This document shows positions 33,373 through 42,456 of a stretch of DNA of 64,000 bases, piece after piece; the stretch's first letter is position 1, and each line of letters begins with the position of its first letter. The notes beneath the pieces were generated by a model. It was not told where the DNA came from, ran no database searches, and saw only the letters and a program-made list of their open reading frames with translations. The position numbers were made by a program, and so were the translations under genes. This DNA comes from Brevibacterium casei CIP 102111 (lineage in GTDB: Bacteria > Actinomycetota > Actinomycetes > Actinomycetales > Brevibacteriaceae), in the NCBI RefSeq assembly GCF_900169275.1, contig NZ_FXZC01000002.1, positions 496,001 to 560,000 on the forward strand, in the 5' to 3' direction.

Positions 33373-34884
33373 TCAGAGCTGAGGACGCCGCCCCCGCCTG
33401 ACCTCGGCGATTCCCACGAATCCGGCACCGATGACGACAACAGCGATTGCTGCGAAGGCGACGACGATCCCCCGGCTCCAGTCGCCTCCGGCCACGGCGG
33501 CGAAGGCGAGGGCGGTGATGATCGCCAAACCCATCGAGGTGCCGATGCGCTGCCCCGTCTGGAGCACTCCGCCGGCGGATCCGGCGTAGCGCAGCGGCAC
33601 CTCCTGGAGGGTGAGCGTCTGGTTGGGACTGATGACCATGCCCTGGGCGATGCCGACGAAGCTGAGGGTGAGCAGCATCCACCATTCGCTGCCGATGCCA
33701 TTGGCGAGGAGGACGACGACGGCGACCGTGGAGACGAGGCCGAGAAGGCAGGTGACGATGCCCCAGACGACGAGTTTGCGCCCGATCTGGAAGACGAAGC
33801 GGCCGGAGACGTCGGCGGAGACCGCGGAGAGCAGAGCCGCGGGAAGACCCATGAGACCGGCGGCGAGGGCCGTGTGTCCGAGTCCCTGCTGCATGTACAT
33901 GGCCACGAGCACCCACACGCTCGTCACGCCCATGAAGTAGAGGGTGATGATGACCGCGCCGCTGCTGAAGCTGCGGATCCGGAAGAGATCGAGGTCGACC
34001 ATAGGTGTGCGTCCGCGCGCGGCGTAGCTCCGCTCCCACCGGGTCCAGGCCCAGATGACTCCGAGCCCGATCGGCAGCGCGAGCCAGACGTACCAGCCGA
34101 GCATGCCCTCGACGAACGGGAGGAGGACGAGGAGGACGCCGAGGCCGAGCAGCATTGTGCCGATGGGGTCGAGGTCGTGACGCGCGCGTCCGCGCCCGCT
34201 GGTCGCAGGCTCGACCGTAGCCTTGGGCGCAGTGTGCTCATCGGCGGCGACCTGGTCGGGAGCCGGATCCGATTGGGCGATCGGGTGCCAGGCCGTGTCC
34301 GGCAGCCACGCCCGGGCGAGGAGGGCGGCGACGATCGCGATGGGGACGTTGACGAGGAACGATGCCCGCCATCCCCAGTCGAGCCCGAAGACGGCGATGA
34401 ACACGCCGCCGAGAACGGGCCCGATCGCCACGGAGAGTCCGACGATCGTGCCCATGAGCCCGAACGCCCGTCCCCGCTGCGGACCCTGGAAATACTGCTG
34501 GAGGAGACCGACGACCTGCGGATTGAGCAGGCCCGAGCCGAAGCCCATGAGGACGCGGGCGATGTTGAGCGTGAGCGGGTCAGGCGCGAGCCCGGCCACC
34601 AAGGACGAGATTCCGAAGAGACTGACGCCGGCGATGAAGAGCTGGGCGCGGCCGAAGACGTCGCCAGCCCGTCCGGCGGCGACGAGGACGACGCCGAAGG
34701 ACAGTGCGTAGCCGGTGAGCACCCATTGGAGCGCAGAAGACGAGGCACCGAGGTCCTGCCCGATCGCCGAGAGCACGACGTTGATGATCGACACCGACAG
34801 CAGCGACATGAAGAGCGGGACGAGAGAGATGAGGAGGATCCGCTTCTGCACCTGGGTCATCTCGCCGCCGGCCACCGCATCCAC
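33373..34884 (-). CDS. EmrB/QacA-type MFS multidrug exporter (DHA2)
   Basis: This is a 503-residue protein with about 14 hydrophobic helices: LFMSLLSVSIINVVLSAIGQ, VLTGYALSFGVVLVAAGRAG, motif A AGDVFGRAQLFIAG, and motif C VGLSVAIGPVLGGVFIA. A cytosolic loop around residues 195-225 is rich in Thr/Ala/Pro. It is predicted to export drugs by proton antiport. The first possible start is GTG 34884; an in-frame GTG at 34875 is better spaced from AAGGAG, and ATG 34860 is a further alternative. Confidence 0.9.
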   Translation of the reverse strand: MDAVAGGEMTQVQKRILLISLVPLFMSLLSVSIINVVLSAIGQDLGASSSALQWVLTGYALSFGVVLVAAGRAGDVFGRAQLFIAGVSLFGISSLVAGLAPDPLTLNIARVLMGFGSGLLNPQVVGLLQQYFQGPQRGRAFGLMGTIVGLSVAIGPVLGGVFIAVFGLDWGWRASFLVNVPIAIVAALLARAWLPDTAWHPIAQSDPAPDQVAADEHTAPKATVEPATSGRGRARHDLDPIGTMLLGLGVLLVLLPFVEGMLGWYVWLALPIGLGVIWAWTRWERSYAARGRTPMVDLDLFRIRSFSSGAVIITLYFMGVTSVWVLVAMYMQQGLGHTALAAGLMGLPAALLSAVSADVSGRFVFQIGRKLVVWGIVTCLLGLVSTVAVVVLLANGIGSEWWMLLTLSFVGIAQGMVISPNQTLTLQEVPLRYAGSAGGVLQTGQRIGTSMGLAIITALAFAAVAGGDWSRGIVVAFAAIAVVVIGAGFVGIAEVRRGRRPQL

Positions 34885-34981
34885 GCTCCTTCACGTCATC
34901 GTCTCTGCCTGCGATGATAGCCCCTGGTGACACGACGGGGCCCGCAGCGTCCGACTCACGGGCCGAAGCCGCGCAGGCGAC

Positions 34982-36040
34982 TCAGATCGGATAACCGGTG
35001 ACCGGCCCCTCCCAATTCGGCTTCCAGCCGAGCGCAGGAGCGACGTGCTCGGCGAAGGACTGGAGGACGTGGAGGTTGTAGTCGACGCCGATCTGGCTGG
35101 GGATCGTGAGCATCACCGTGTCGGCCGCTTCGATCGCCGGGTCGGCCTTGAGCTGATCGATGAGGACGTCGGGTGCCGCGGCGTAGGTCTTGCCGAACGT
35201 CGAGCGCATGTCGTCGATGATGCCGATCTGGTCGCCGTCCGCGCTCGAGCGCCGCCCGAAGTAGAGGTCGTCGAGGTCGGTCGTGATCGGGAAGATGCTC
35301 CGGCTCACGGACACCCGTGGCGTCCAGTCGTGGCCGGCCTCCTGCCAGGCGTCGCGGAACCTGTCGATCTGGGCACGCTGGAGGTCCCCGAAGGACTCAC
35401 CGGTCGCCTCGGTGAGCAGGGTCGAGCTCATGAGATTGACGCCCTGCGCGGCAGCCCACTCCCCGGTCGCCGCCGTGCCCGCGCCCCACCAGATCCGCTT
35501 GTCGAGACCCGGTGCGAAGGGTTCGATGGCGAGGCGCGCGCCGGGACCGTACTGGGCGGGATCAGCCGGCGCGACCTTCTCCCCGCGGACTGCGTCCATG
35601 AACTTCCCGAACTTCGCCCGGGCGATCGTCGCACCCTTGGCATCCTCGGCGTCGAGGTAGCCGAAGGCTTCCCAGCCGCGTTCGGCGGGTTCCGGTGATC
35701 CCCGGCTCACCCCGATCGCCACTCGACCGTCGGAGAGGAGGTCGAGGGCCGCGGACTCCTCGGCGAGGTAGAGCGGGTTCTCATACCGCATGTCGATGAC
35801 GCCGGTGCCGACCTCGATGTGCTTCGTCTTCGCGGCGATTGCGCTGAGGACCGGAATCGGGGCGGCCGCCTGCTTCGCGAAATGATGGACGCGGAAGTAT
35901 GCGCCGTTGACGCCGATCTCATCGGCGCCGACGCCGATCTCGACGGCCTGCTGGAGCGCTTCCTTCGCGCCGTAGTCGCCGGGGGCCGCACCTGGTCCGT
36001 AGTGGCCGAAACTGAGGAATCCGAATGCCTTCATGCTCAT
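34982..36040 (-). CDS. LLM-class flavin-dependent oxidoreductase
   Basis: This is a 352-residue protein of the bacterial luciferase-like monooxygenase family: FGFLSFGHYGPG, GVNGAYFRVHHFAKQAAAPI, VGTGVIDMRYENPLYLAEES, then ALDLLSDGRVAIGVSRGSPE, the conserved TIM-barrel strands that bind FMNH2. Substrates of this clade are mostly unknown. It is monocistronic, next to tRNA-Asn. It has no signal peptide, so it is cytosolic. Confidence 0.9.
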   Translation of the reverse strand: MSMKAFGFLSFGHYGPGAAPGDYGAKEALQQAVEIGVGADEIGVNGAYFRVHHFAKQAAAPIPVLSAIAAKTKHIEVGTGVIDMRYENPLYLAEESAALDLLSDGRVAIGVSRGSPEPAERGWEAFGYLDAEDAKGATIARAKFGKFMDAVRGEKVAPADPAQYGPGARLAIEPFAPGLDKRIWWGAGTAATGEWAAAQGVNLMSSTLLTEATGESFGDLQRAQIDRFRDAWQEAGHDWTPRVSVSRSIFPITTDLDDLYFGRRSSADGDQIGIIDDMRSTFGKTYAAAPDVLIDQLKADPAIEAADTVMLTIPSQIGVDYNLHVLQSFAEHVAPALGWKPNWEGPVTGYPI

Positions 36041-36124
36041 GGCAACCTGGTTGAGAGATCAATTATTCCGGCGCATCGGACCGCCAGCCCACCCAGAGGA
36101 GTCGCACGGTCGCCGGGTACGACG

Positions 36125-36152
36125 AAGGCCCCGTCGCGGACGACGGGGCCTT
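36125..36152 (-). terminator. Terminator hairpin after tRNA-Asn
   Basis: AAGGCCCCGTCG (36125-36136) pairs with CGACGGGGCCTT (36141-36152) over a 4-nt loop, just 3' of the tRNA on the minus strand. Confidence 0.75.
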
Positions 36153-36158
36153 CTCCTG

Positions 36159-36231
36159 CTCCCCCGGCTGGGCTCGAACCAGCGACCCTTCGATTAACAG
36201 TCGAATGCTCTGCCAACTGAGCTACGGAGGA
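36159..36231 (-). tRNA. tRNA-Asn (anticodon GTT)
   Basis: The 73-nt cloverleaf has acceptor TCCTCCG paired with CGGGGGA, anticodon arm TTCGA-CTGTTAA-TCGAA with GTT, and T loop TTCGAGC. The discriminator is G and no CCA is encoded. Confidence 0.96.
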
Positions 36232-36498
36232 ATGTGGCAGTGACCTGCGCACGAGAAAACAGCATAGCAAAGGTCGTCCCGGCTGAGCAAAGCGGGCGAC
36301 TGTGCATTGGCTCACATGCTCGTCGGCGACCGGACCGAGCTGTGTGCGCCTCCGGCTCACCCCACCTCGACGGGAGGGGAAACCGTACATTCACCTCCAC
36401 CTGAGGGCTCGGCCGACTACCGCCCTGTAACATCGGGGGTGATCCCCCGACGCGTCGCGGGAGAGACTCCGAGCCCGAATCCGACGGAAGCAGAACAC

Positions 36499-37410
36499 GT
36501 GACCATTGTGGCCATCGCCCTCGCCGTGCTGGCAGCCGTGGCCCTCGCGTTCGGGGCCCTCTACCAGCACGACGCCGTCGCCGATCAGGACAATTCGCAC
36601 GACGGTCTGAGCTGGGCGCATTTCAAGGAGCTCCTGAGCAATCGGAAGTGGCTGCTCGGTCTCTTCATCCTCGGCCTCGGCACGCTCGGGAACTTCCTCG
36701 CCCTCGCTCTCGCCCCGGTCATGGTCGTCCAGCCCATCGGCGCGTTCTCCCTCATCGTCTCCGTCCTCCTCGGCGTGCGCTATCGCGGTCTCAAGGTCAA
36801 CCGCCGCCTCGTCCAGGCGGTCGTGTGGTGCACGCTCGGCGTCACCGTCTTCGTCGCGCTCTCGGCCACGACCGCGCGCACGCAGGTCCACCTCGGCGCG
36901 GATGCGATGCCGTTGGTGTGGATCACCGGGGTCATCGTCGTCCTCGGACTCATCATCATGGTCGCCTTCAGACGGGCCCCGCAGCTCGTCCTCATCACCG
37001 CCGCCGGTCTCCTCTTCGCCTGTGTGGCGACGAACGCCCACCTCGTCAGCGTCCAGTATCTGCGGGCGGGGATCGAGAACGTCACGTGGCAGAACATCGC
37101 AGCACTCGTCGCCGCCGCGGCCCTGGGCTCGTGGTTCGTCCAGAACTCGTACGCGGCCGGTCCCCCGGAGATGGTCATCGCCGGGCTCACCGTCGTCGAC
37201 CCGATCGCCGCTGTCATCCTCGGCTCCGTCGTCCTCGGCGAGGCGAAGGAAGCTCCCTTGTGGCTGCTCATCATCATCACGATCACCGGATTGGTCGCGT
37301 GTCTCGGGGTCGTTGTATTGTCTCGGTATCATCCCGATGTCAGAGATCGCGAGAACGCGCGCCGGCAGGCCCGCGAAGTACTGAACCTGGACGACACCGA
37401 GGAGAGTTGA
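36499..37410 (+). CDS. DMT-superfamily transporter
   Basis: This is a 303-residue protein with about nine to ten hydrophobic helices, including VAIALAVLAAVALAFGALYQ, FLALALAPVMVVQPIGAFSL and AGPPEMVIAGLTVVDPIAAV, typical of the EamA/NIPA-like drug/metabolite transporter fold. The substrate is unknown. The start GTG 36499 has GGAAG 8-9 nt upstream. The stop at 37410 is followed 3 nt later by the probable CTG start of a glycosyltransferase in the same frame, with GAGGAGAG serving as its ribosome site. Confidence 0.85.
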   Translation: MTIVAIALAVLAAVALAFGALYQHDAVADQDNSHDGLSWAHFKELLSNRKWLLGLFILGLGTLGNFLALALAPVMVVQPIGAFSLIVSVLLGVRYRGLKVNRRLVQAVVWCTLGVTVFVALSATTARTQVHLGADAMPLVWITGVIVVLGLIIMVAFRRAPQLVLITAAGLLFACVATNAHLVSVQYLRAGIENVTWQNIAALVAAAALGSWFVQNSYAAGPPEMVIAGLTVVDPIAAVILGSVVLGEAKEAPLWLLIIITITGLVACLGVVVLSRYHPDVRDRENARRQAREVLNLDDTEES

Positions 37411-37413
37411 ACC

Positions 37414-38625
37414 CTGTCCGCACAATCGACCGCCCCCGCGCGCCGCATCCTCATCCCCACAGAGACCTATGCTCCTGAGGTCAACGGAGCGGCGAAGTTC
37501 GCCGAACGACTGGCAGCGGGCCTGGCCGCACGCGGCAACGACGTCCACGTCGCCTGCCCGTCGGCCACCGGAACCCCGTCGGTGAGCGTCGAGAACGGCG
37601 TCACGGTCCACCGCCTCACCTCCCACCGCTGGATGCTCCACCCCACGTGGACGATCTGCATGCCGTGGGAGACGAAACCCGAGATCGCCCGCCTCCTCGA
37701 CACCCTGCGCCCCGACGTCGTCCACACGCAGGCGCACTTCGTCATCGGACGCTACGCGTTCTCCGAATCGATCCGCCGCGGCATCCCCGTCGTCGCGACC
37801 AACCACTTCATGCCGGAGAACGTCCGCCCCTACCTCCGCGTGCCCAGACCCCTCGTCGACGGCGGCACCGCCATGGCCTGGTGGGATCTGCGCCGGAAGT
37901 TCCAGTCCGCTGACTTCATCACCGTGCCCACCCAGCTCGCGGCAGACCTCCTCACGCAGAACGGATTCACCTCCCCCATCCGCGCCGTGTCCTGCGGCAT
38001 CGACCTCGAACGCTTCTCCCACCTCCAGGAGGAGGACCACGCACCGGGCATCGGCGACGGCGACGCTCCTCGCGTCCTCTTCGTCGGCCGCCTCTCCGCG
38101 GAGAAGCACGCCGACGACATCGTTCGGGCCGTGGCGAAGACCGACCCCGCCCTCGGACTCGAAGCCGACATCGTCGGCGGCGGTGACCAGGAGGAGCCGC
38201 TCAAGGCGCTTGCCGCCGAACTCGGCATCGCCGATCGCATCCACGTCCTCGGCAAGGTCAGCGACGCAGAGCTCATGGACGCCTACGCCCGCTGCACGTT
38301 CTTCTGCATGCCCTCGACCGCGGAACTCCAGTCGATCGCGACCCTTGAGGCGCTTGCCTCACGCAAACCCGTCGTCCTCGCCGATGTCGTGGCCCTGCCC
38401 CACCTCGTGCGCGACGGCGTCAACGGCTACCTCTTCCCACCGCGCGACATCGACGCCCTCGCCGACCGCTTCACCCGCCTGTGCACGCAGTCGGAGGCGG
38501 ACCGGGAGGCGATGTCCCGGGCCTCCCTCGACGTCGTCGCCGTCCACGACATCGAATACACCCTCGACACGTTCGAATCGATCTACGCCGACGTCATCGA
38601 CGGCACGGTCGACTCAGCGGCCTGA
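37414..38625 (+). CDS. GT4-family glycosyltransferase, probable CTG start
   Basis: This is a 403-residue GT-B fold glycosyltransferase. The N-terminal lobe begins RRILIPTETYAPEVNGAAKF, ERLAAGLAARGNDVHVACP; the C-terminal lobe has RVLFVGRLSAEKHADD, IVGGGDQEEPLKALAAELG, and the donor-site FCMPSTAELQSIATLEALAS (EX7E-like). Family members attach sugars to lipids or glycans in the cell envelope. These conserved N-terminal residues precede the first in-frame GTG (37582), and the only stop upstream is that of the DMT gene, so translation most likely starts at CTG 37414, 9 nt after GAGGAGAG. The acceptor is unknown. Confidence 0.85.
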   Translation: MSAQSTAPARRILIPTETYAPEVNGAAKFAERLAAGLAARGNDVHVACPSATGTPSVSVENGVTVHRLTSHRWMLHPTWTICMPWETKPEIARLLDTLRPDVVHTQAHFVIGRYAFSESIRRGIPVVATNHFMPENVRPYLRVPRPLVDGGTAMAWWDLRRKFQSADFITVPTQLAADLLTQNGFTSPIRAVSCGIDLERFSHLQEEDHAPGIGDGDAPRVLFVGRLSAEKHADDIVRAVAKTDPALGLEADIVGGGDQEEPLKALAAELGIADRIHVLGKVSDAELMDAYARCTFFCMPSTAELQSIATLEALASRKPVVLADVVALPHLVRDGVNGYLFPPRDIDALADRFTRLCTQSEADREAMSRASLDVVAVHDIEYTLDTFESIYADVIDGTVDSAA

Positions 38626-38658
38626 GGCCACAGCCAGCGGCGGGCACAGCGCAGCGGC

Positions 38659-39630
38659 TCAGAGGTCAGGCGCGCTCCCGGTCGGCACCGTCGCCGCATC
38701 CGTCGGCGGAAGGAACACGCTCGGCTCCCGGCGCAGGTGCGCGAAGTCGATGCCGTCGACGAGGTCGTCAAGCGACGACCAGGGCCTTTGCCCGAGAACC
38801 TCTCCCCCGGCGGAGTCCCCGCCGAGGGAGTGCCACACCCATTCGAAGACATCCGCGGGCTTCCAGCCGAGGGCCGAGAGCTGCTCATACGTCACTGCTC
38901 CGTCGCGCTTGGCCAGCCTGGCCCCCGATTCCCCGAGGACGAGGGGGACGTGGAGCCACGACTGCTCGCCTGCACCGAGGAGGCGCCCGAGATGTGCCTG
39001 CCGCGGTGCCGAAGAGGCAAGGTCGTCACCGCGGAGGACCTCGTCGACGCCGCTGGCCGCATCGTCGACGACGACGGTGAGGTTGTAGGCGAAGACTCCG
39101 TCACCCCGGCGCAGGACGAAGTCGTCGACGGGCGCGGTGATCGTCCCGAGGAGTCCGTCGGGGACCGTGATCTCCGTATTCTCCGTGCGCAGCCGCAGCG
39201 CCGGCTGCCGGCCTGCGGCGGCGAGTTCCGCGCGTCGACGCTCCCGGACCCCCTCGCCGAGGCGGCGGCACGTTCCCGGGTACGCCCCCGGCGGGGCGTG
39301 CGGAGCCGAGGGCGCCTGCTGGATGTCCCGGCGCGAGCAGTAGCACTCGTAGACGAGCCCCGCCTCGGCGAGGCTGCCGATCGCGTCAGCGTAGACGTCG
39401 AGCCTCTCGGACTGGACGAGCGGGGTCTCATCGGGGACGACGCCGAGTTCCCTGAAGACCTGCAGCTGCGAGGCGGCCGCCCCCGCCCGGACCCTGTCGA
39501 GGTCCTCGATGCGCCAGAGGAACCGCCGTCCCGTCTGCCTGGCCCGCGCGTAGGCGAGGAGTCCGGTGCGGATGTTGCCGAGGTGGAGGTCGCCGCTCGG
39601 GCTCGGTGCGAACCGGCCGGCGCCCCTCAC
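38659..39630 (-). CDS. gluQ: Glutamyl-Q tRNA(Asp) synthetase
   Basis: This is a 323-residue paralogue of the glutamyl-tRNA synthetase catalytic core without an anticodon-binding domain. The class I signature is FAPSPSGDLHLGNIRTG and the KMSKS equivalent is LAKRDGAVTY; YCSRRDI supplies zinc-site cysteines. It activates glutamate and transfers it to queuosine of tRNA-Asp. It starts at GTG 39630 with a GTGA overlap with the GNAT gene. Its position behind the glutamate transporter genes suggests co-expression. Confidence 0.93.
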   Translation of the reverse strand: MRGAGRFAPSPSGDLHLGNIRTGLLAYARARQTGRRFLWRIEDLDRVRAGAAASQLQVFRELGVVPDETPLVQSERLDVYADAIGSLAEAGLVYECYCSRRDIQQAPSAPHAPPGAYPGTCRRLGEGVRERRRAELAAAGRQPALRLRTENTEITVPDGLLGTITAPVDDFVLRRGDGVFAYNLTVVVDDAASGVDEVLRGDDLASSAPRQAHLGRLLGAGEQSWLHVPLVLGESGARLAKRDGAVTYEQLSALGWKPADVFEWVWHSLGGDSAGGEVLGQRPWSSLDDLVDGIDFAHLRREPSVFLPPTDAATVPTGSAPDL

Positions 39631-39941
39631 TTCTCAGACACGAGGTCGGCGTACTGCGGGAACCGCTGAAGGTAGTCGATGACGTAGGTGCACGTGGGCA
39701 CGATCCGCCCGCCCTCGGCGCGGATCTCGTCGAGGGCGTGGGTGACCAGGGTGCGGGCGAATCCGCGACGGGAGAAGCCTTCGGAGATGATCGTGTGCTG
39801 CAGCTCGAGGGTCGACCCATCGACGACCCGGTAGGCGAGGAACCCCACGAACGCCTCGTCGTCAGAGGTGAAGAGTTCGAAGCGGTCCCGGTCGCGGTTG
39901 CGTCGCATCGTCACCGGGGTGGTGCTGAGTTCGGGTTCCAT
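39627..39941 (-). CDS. GNAT-like N-acetyltransferase, short YjdJ type
   Basis: This is a 104-residue protein with the single-domain GNAT core: FVGFLAYRVVDGSTLELQHT, ISEGFSRRGFARTLVTHALD (acetyl-CoA loop RRGFAR) and GRIVPTCTYVIDYLQRFPQY. Short members of this family (COG2388) have unknown substrates. GAGGAAG lies before ATG 39941. The gap to gluD is 13 bp and the end overlaps gluQ. Confidence 0.88.
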   Translation of the reverse strand: MEPELSTTPVTMRRNRDRDRFELFTSDDEAFVGFLAYRVVDGSTLELQHTIISEGFSRRGFARTLVTHALDEIRAEGGRIVPTCTYVIDYLQRFPQYADLVSEK

Positions 39942-39954
39942 CTGCACTTCCTCA

Positions 39955-40797
39955 TCATCGCACGGGCGCAGTCGTGAGCCCTTCGCCCTCGACATCGGCC
40001 GTGGTCTTGCGCTGCAGCCGTCTCTCCAGCCACCGAGCGAAGCCGGCGACGATCATGTTGATGACGATGAAGAGGGCGGCACCGACGATGAACGTCGGCA
40101 GGAGGTTATTGTACTCGCGGCCGATGAGGTTGACCTGGTAGAGGAGGTCCTGATAGGTGACGATGAAGCCGAGTGCGGAGTCCTTGAGGAGGACGACGAC
40201 CTGGGCGATGATCGTCGGCATCATCGCTCGCAGCGCCTGCGGCATGAGGACGAGGCTCATCACCTGACCGGGACGCAGACCGATGGCCATCGCCGCCTCC
40301 CGCTGGCCCTTGGGCACAGCGAGGATGCCGGCGCGGATGATCTCCGCGAGCACCATGCCGTTGTAGAGGGTGAGGCCGATGACGACGGACCAGAACGGAC
40401 CGATCGTGTTCCCGAAGAGGAGGAAGGTCGCGAAGATGAGGAGGAGGACGGGCACGCCGCGGAAGAACTCGAGGACGATCGTCGCAGGCACGGAGATGAT
40501 GCGCTTGGGTGAGAGCCGCAGGAGGGCGAAGACGACTCCGACGGCCAGCGCGAGCACCGAGGCGACGACGGCGACCTTGAGGGTCGCGAGCATGCCCTCG
40601 AGGAGGACGAGCTGGATCTGCGCGAACGTGAACGGGTACCACTTCGCAGGTTCGAGCTGTCCGGCGTCGGCGAACTTCCAGATGACGAACGCGACGATGC
40701 CGGCGAGCACGATCGTCGAGACGATGGAGAGGACGATGTTGTTGCGGCGGGCCTTGGGGCCGGGCGCGTCGAAGAGGACCGCTGTCGGTGCGCTCAT
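39955..40797 (-). CDS. gluD: Glutamate ABC transporter permease
   Basis: This is a 280-residue HisM-type permease. After an N-terminal helix (IVLSIVSTIVLAGIVAFVIW), the core has LATLKVAVVASVLALAVGVV, EFFRGVPVLLLIFATFLLFG and the EAA loop EAAMAIGLRPGQVMSLVLMP. The C-terminus is a basic tail. The start ATG 40797 overlaps gluC (ATGA). With GluA, GluB and GluC it forms an importer for glutamate in the cytoplasmic membrane. Confidence 0.9.
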   Translation of the reverse strand: MSAPTAVLFDAPGPKARRNNIVLSIVSTIVLAGIVAFVIWKFADAGQLEPAKWYPFTFAQIQLVLLEGMLATLKVAVVASVLALAVGVVFALLRLSPKRIISVPATIVLEFFRGVPVLLLIFATFLLFGNTIGPFWSVVIGLTLYNGMVLAEIIRAGILAVPKGQREAAMAIGLRPGQVMSLVLMPQALRAMMPTIIAQVVVLLKDSALGFIVTYQDLLYQVNLIGREYNNLLPTFIVGAALFIVINMIVAGFARWLERRLQRKTTADVEGEGLTTAPVR

Positions 40798-41456
40798 CGC
40801 AGGATCACCAGCTTCCGCTCGAGGTAGGAGAAGATGCGGCCGAGGATGAGGGCCAGGACGAGGTAGGCGACGGCCGTGCCGAAGAGGATGGGGATGACGA
40901 GGTCCCCGCGCAGCTCGATCGCGTTGCGCATCGCCGAGATGAGCTCGCGGTTGTTGAACGCCGAGGCGATCGAGGTGTTCTTGAGCATCGCGATGACGAC
41001 GCTGCCGAGCGGCGGGATGACGGTGCGGAACGCCTGCGGGAGGATGACCTCGCTCAGCGTCTGGTTGAAGGTCAGTCCGATTGCCCGTGCGGCTTCGGCC
41101 TGACCGACCGGGATGGTGGCGATGCCGGCCTTGAGCGTCTCGGCGACGAAGCAAGCGGTGTAGGCGGTGAGCGCGATCGTCGCGTAGACGAAGGAGTTGA
41201 ACGAGCTCGAGCTGCCGAAGCGGATGTCGAGGAAGGGCAGGCCGAAGGCGCAGAAGAACATCACCAGCGTCAGCGGCGTGTTCCTCACGACGTTGATGTA
41301 CGTCGAGGCCGCGATCCGGAGCACCGGTGTCGGCGAGACCCGCATCGCTGCCAGTATCGTTCCGAGCACGAGTGAGCCGACCAGGGCGACGGTGAAGAGC
41401 TTGACCGTGCCCCACACGCCGGAGCCGAAGAGCTCGAGGAGCTGGACGAAATCCAT
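40794..41456 (-). CDS. gluC: Glutamate ABC transporter permease
   Basis: This is a 220-residue permease with five helices, INVVRNTPLTLVMFFCAFGL and the EAA loop AEAARAIGLTFNQTLSEVIL. It pairs with GluD. A stable hairpin lies just upstream between gluB and gluC. Confidence 0.9.
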   Translation of the reverse strand: MDFVQLLELFGSGVWGTVKLFTVALVGSLVLGTILAAMRVSPTPVLRIAASTYINVVRNTPLTLVMFFCAFGLPFLDIRFGSSSSFNSFVYATIALTAYTACFVAETLKAGIATIPVGQAEAARAIGLTFNQTLSEVILPQAFRTVIPPLGSVVIAMLKNTSIASAFNNRELISAMRNAIELRGDLVIPILFGTAVAYLVLALILGRIFSYLERKLVILR

Positions 41457-41471
41457 CCCGGGTTCCTTAAT

Positions 41472-41505
41472 CGATGCGAGGGCACCCTCAGGCGCCCTCG
41501 CATCG
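41472..41505 (-). terminator. Intra-operon hairpin between gluB and gluC
   Basis: CGATGCGAGGGC (41472-41483) pairs perfectly with GCCCTCGCATCG (41494-41505). Placed after the binding-protein gene, it would attenuate or stabilise mRNA so that GluB is made in excess over the permeases. Confidence 0.8.
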
Positions 41506-41523
41506 CATCATCAAGCGGACAGG

Positions 41524-42420
41524 TCAGTAACGGTCGACCTCAGGCATCTGCACTCCCTCGGACGAACCGAGAGTGTATTCGAAGCCCTTCTTCCAGTCGC
41601 CGTCCTCCATGCTCTTCTCCACGGCGTCGTTGACCGCGTTGCGCAGCGCCGTATCGCCCTTGGGCAGGCCGATGCCGTAGGGCTCCTCGCTGAACGGCTT
41701 TCCGACGACCTTGAGCTCGCCCTCGTTCTGGGCGGCATAGCCGCGGAGGATCGCGTCATCGGTCGTCACCGCATCGACCGCGCCCGACTGGAGGTCGGTG
41801 ACGCACTTCGAGTAGGTGTCGTACGTGACGAGCTCGGCGTCCGTGTACTTGTCCTGGATGTTCTGGGCCGGCGTCGACCCGTCGACGGAGCAGACCTTCT
41901 TGCCCGCGAGGTCCTCGGGTCCCGCGATGTCGGAGTCGGCCTTGACGAGCAGGTCCTGACCGGCGACGTAGTACGGTCCGGCGAAGTCGACGACCTTCTT
42001 GCGCTCGTCGTTGATCGTGTAGGTCGCCACGACCATGTCGACGTTGCCCTGCTGGAGGAAGGGCTCACGGTTGGCCGACACCGTCTCGACGAAGTCGAGC
42101 TGATCGGGGGCGAAGCCGAGCTGCGCACCGACCATCTTCGCGATCTCGATGTCGAAGCCCTCCGGGACGTCCGATCCGGCCTTGACGTTGCCGAGCCCGG
42201 GCTGGTCGAACTTGACGCCGACCTTGAGCGTGCCCGCGTCCTTCGCGGCCTGCCAGGTCTTCGAGTCCTTGACGTCGGCGTTCTCGTTGACGGGGTACTC
42301 GGGGGCCGCCGCCTGCGAACCGCCCTCGGCGGGGGCATCGGGGGTTCCGCCCTGACCGCAGCCGCTGAGGGCGAGCAGGCCGACCGCGACGGCGGCGATG
42401 GACACTCTGAGCTTCTTCAT
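41524..42420 (-). CDS. gluB: Glutamate-binding lipoprotein
   Basis: This is a 298-residue SBP_bac_3 protein. The lipoprotein signal ends in LLALSGCG (lipobox LSGC). Core blocks are LKVGVKFDQPGLGNVKAGSD, EGFDIEIAKMVGAQLGF and VDMVVATYTINDERKKVVDF, the latter typical of polar amino-acid binders. It captures glutamate outside the membrane for GluCD. The gap of 36 bp to gluA fits one operon. Confidence 0.92.
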   Translation of the reverse strand: MKKLRVSIAAVAVGLLALSGCGQGGTPDAPAEGGSQAAAPEYPVNENADVKDSKTWQAAKDAGTLKVGVKFDQPGLGNVKAGSDVPEGFDIEIAKMVGAQLGFAPDQLDFVETVSANREPFLQQGNVDMVVATYTINDERKKVVDFAGPYYVAGQDLLVKADSDIAGPEDLAGKKVCSVDGSTPAQNIQDKYTDAELVTYDTYSKCVTDLQSGAVDAVTTDDAILRGYAAQNEGELKVVGKPFSEEPYGIGLPKGDTALRNAVNDAVEKSMEDGDWKKGFEYTLGSSEGVQMPEVDRY

Positions 42421-42456
42421 GGTTTCTCCTTGTGGTTCTCGTGCGGGACTGCGGGG

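Noticed and set aside
33367..34917. A 516-codon plus-strand frame opposite the MFS exporter
   Set aside because: It is extremely Glu/Asp/Arg-rich without domains and fully explained by the exporter on the other strand.
36391..38244. A 617-codon minus-strand frame across the DMT transporter and glycosyltransferase genes
   Set aside because: Its composition is that of an antisense shadow of two well-supported plus-strand genes.
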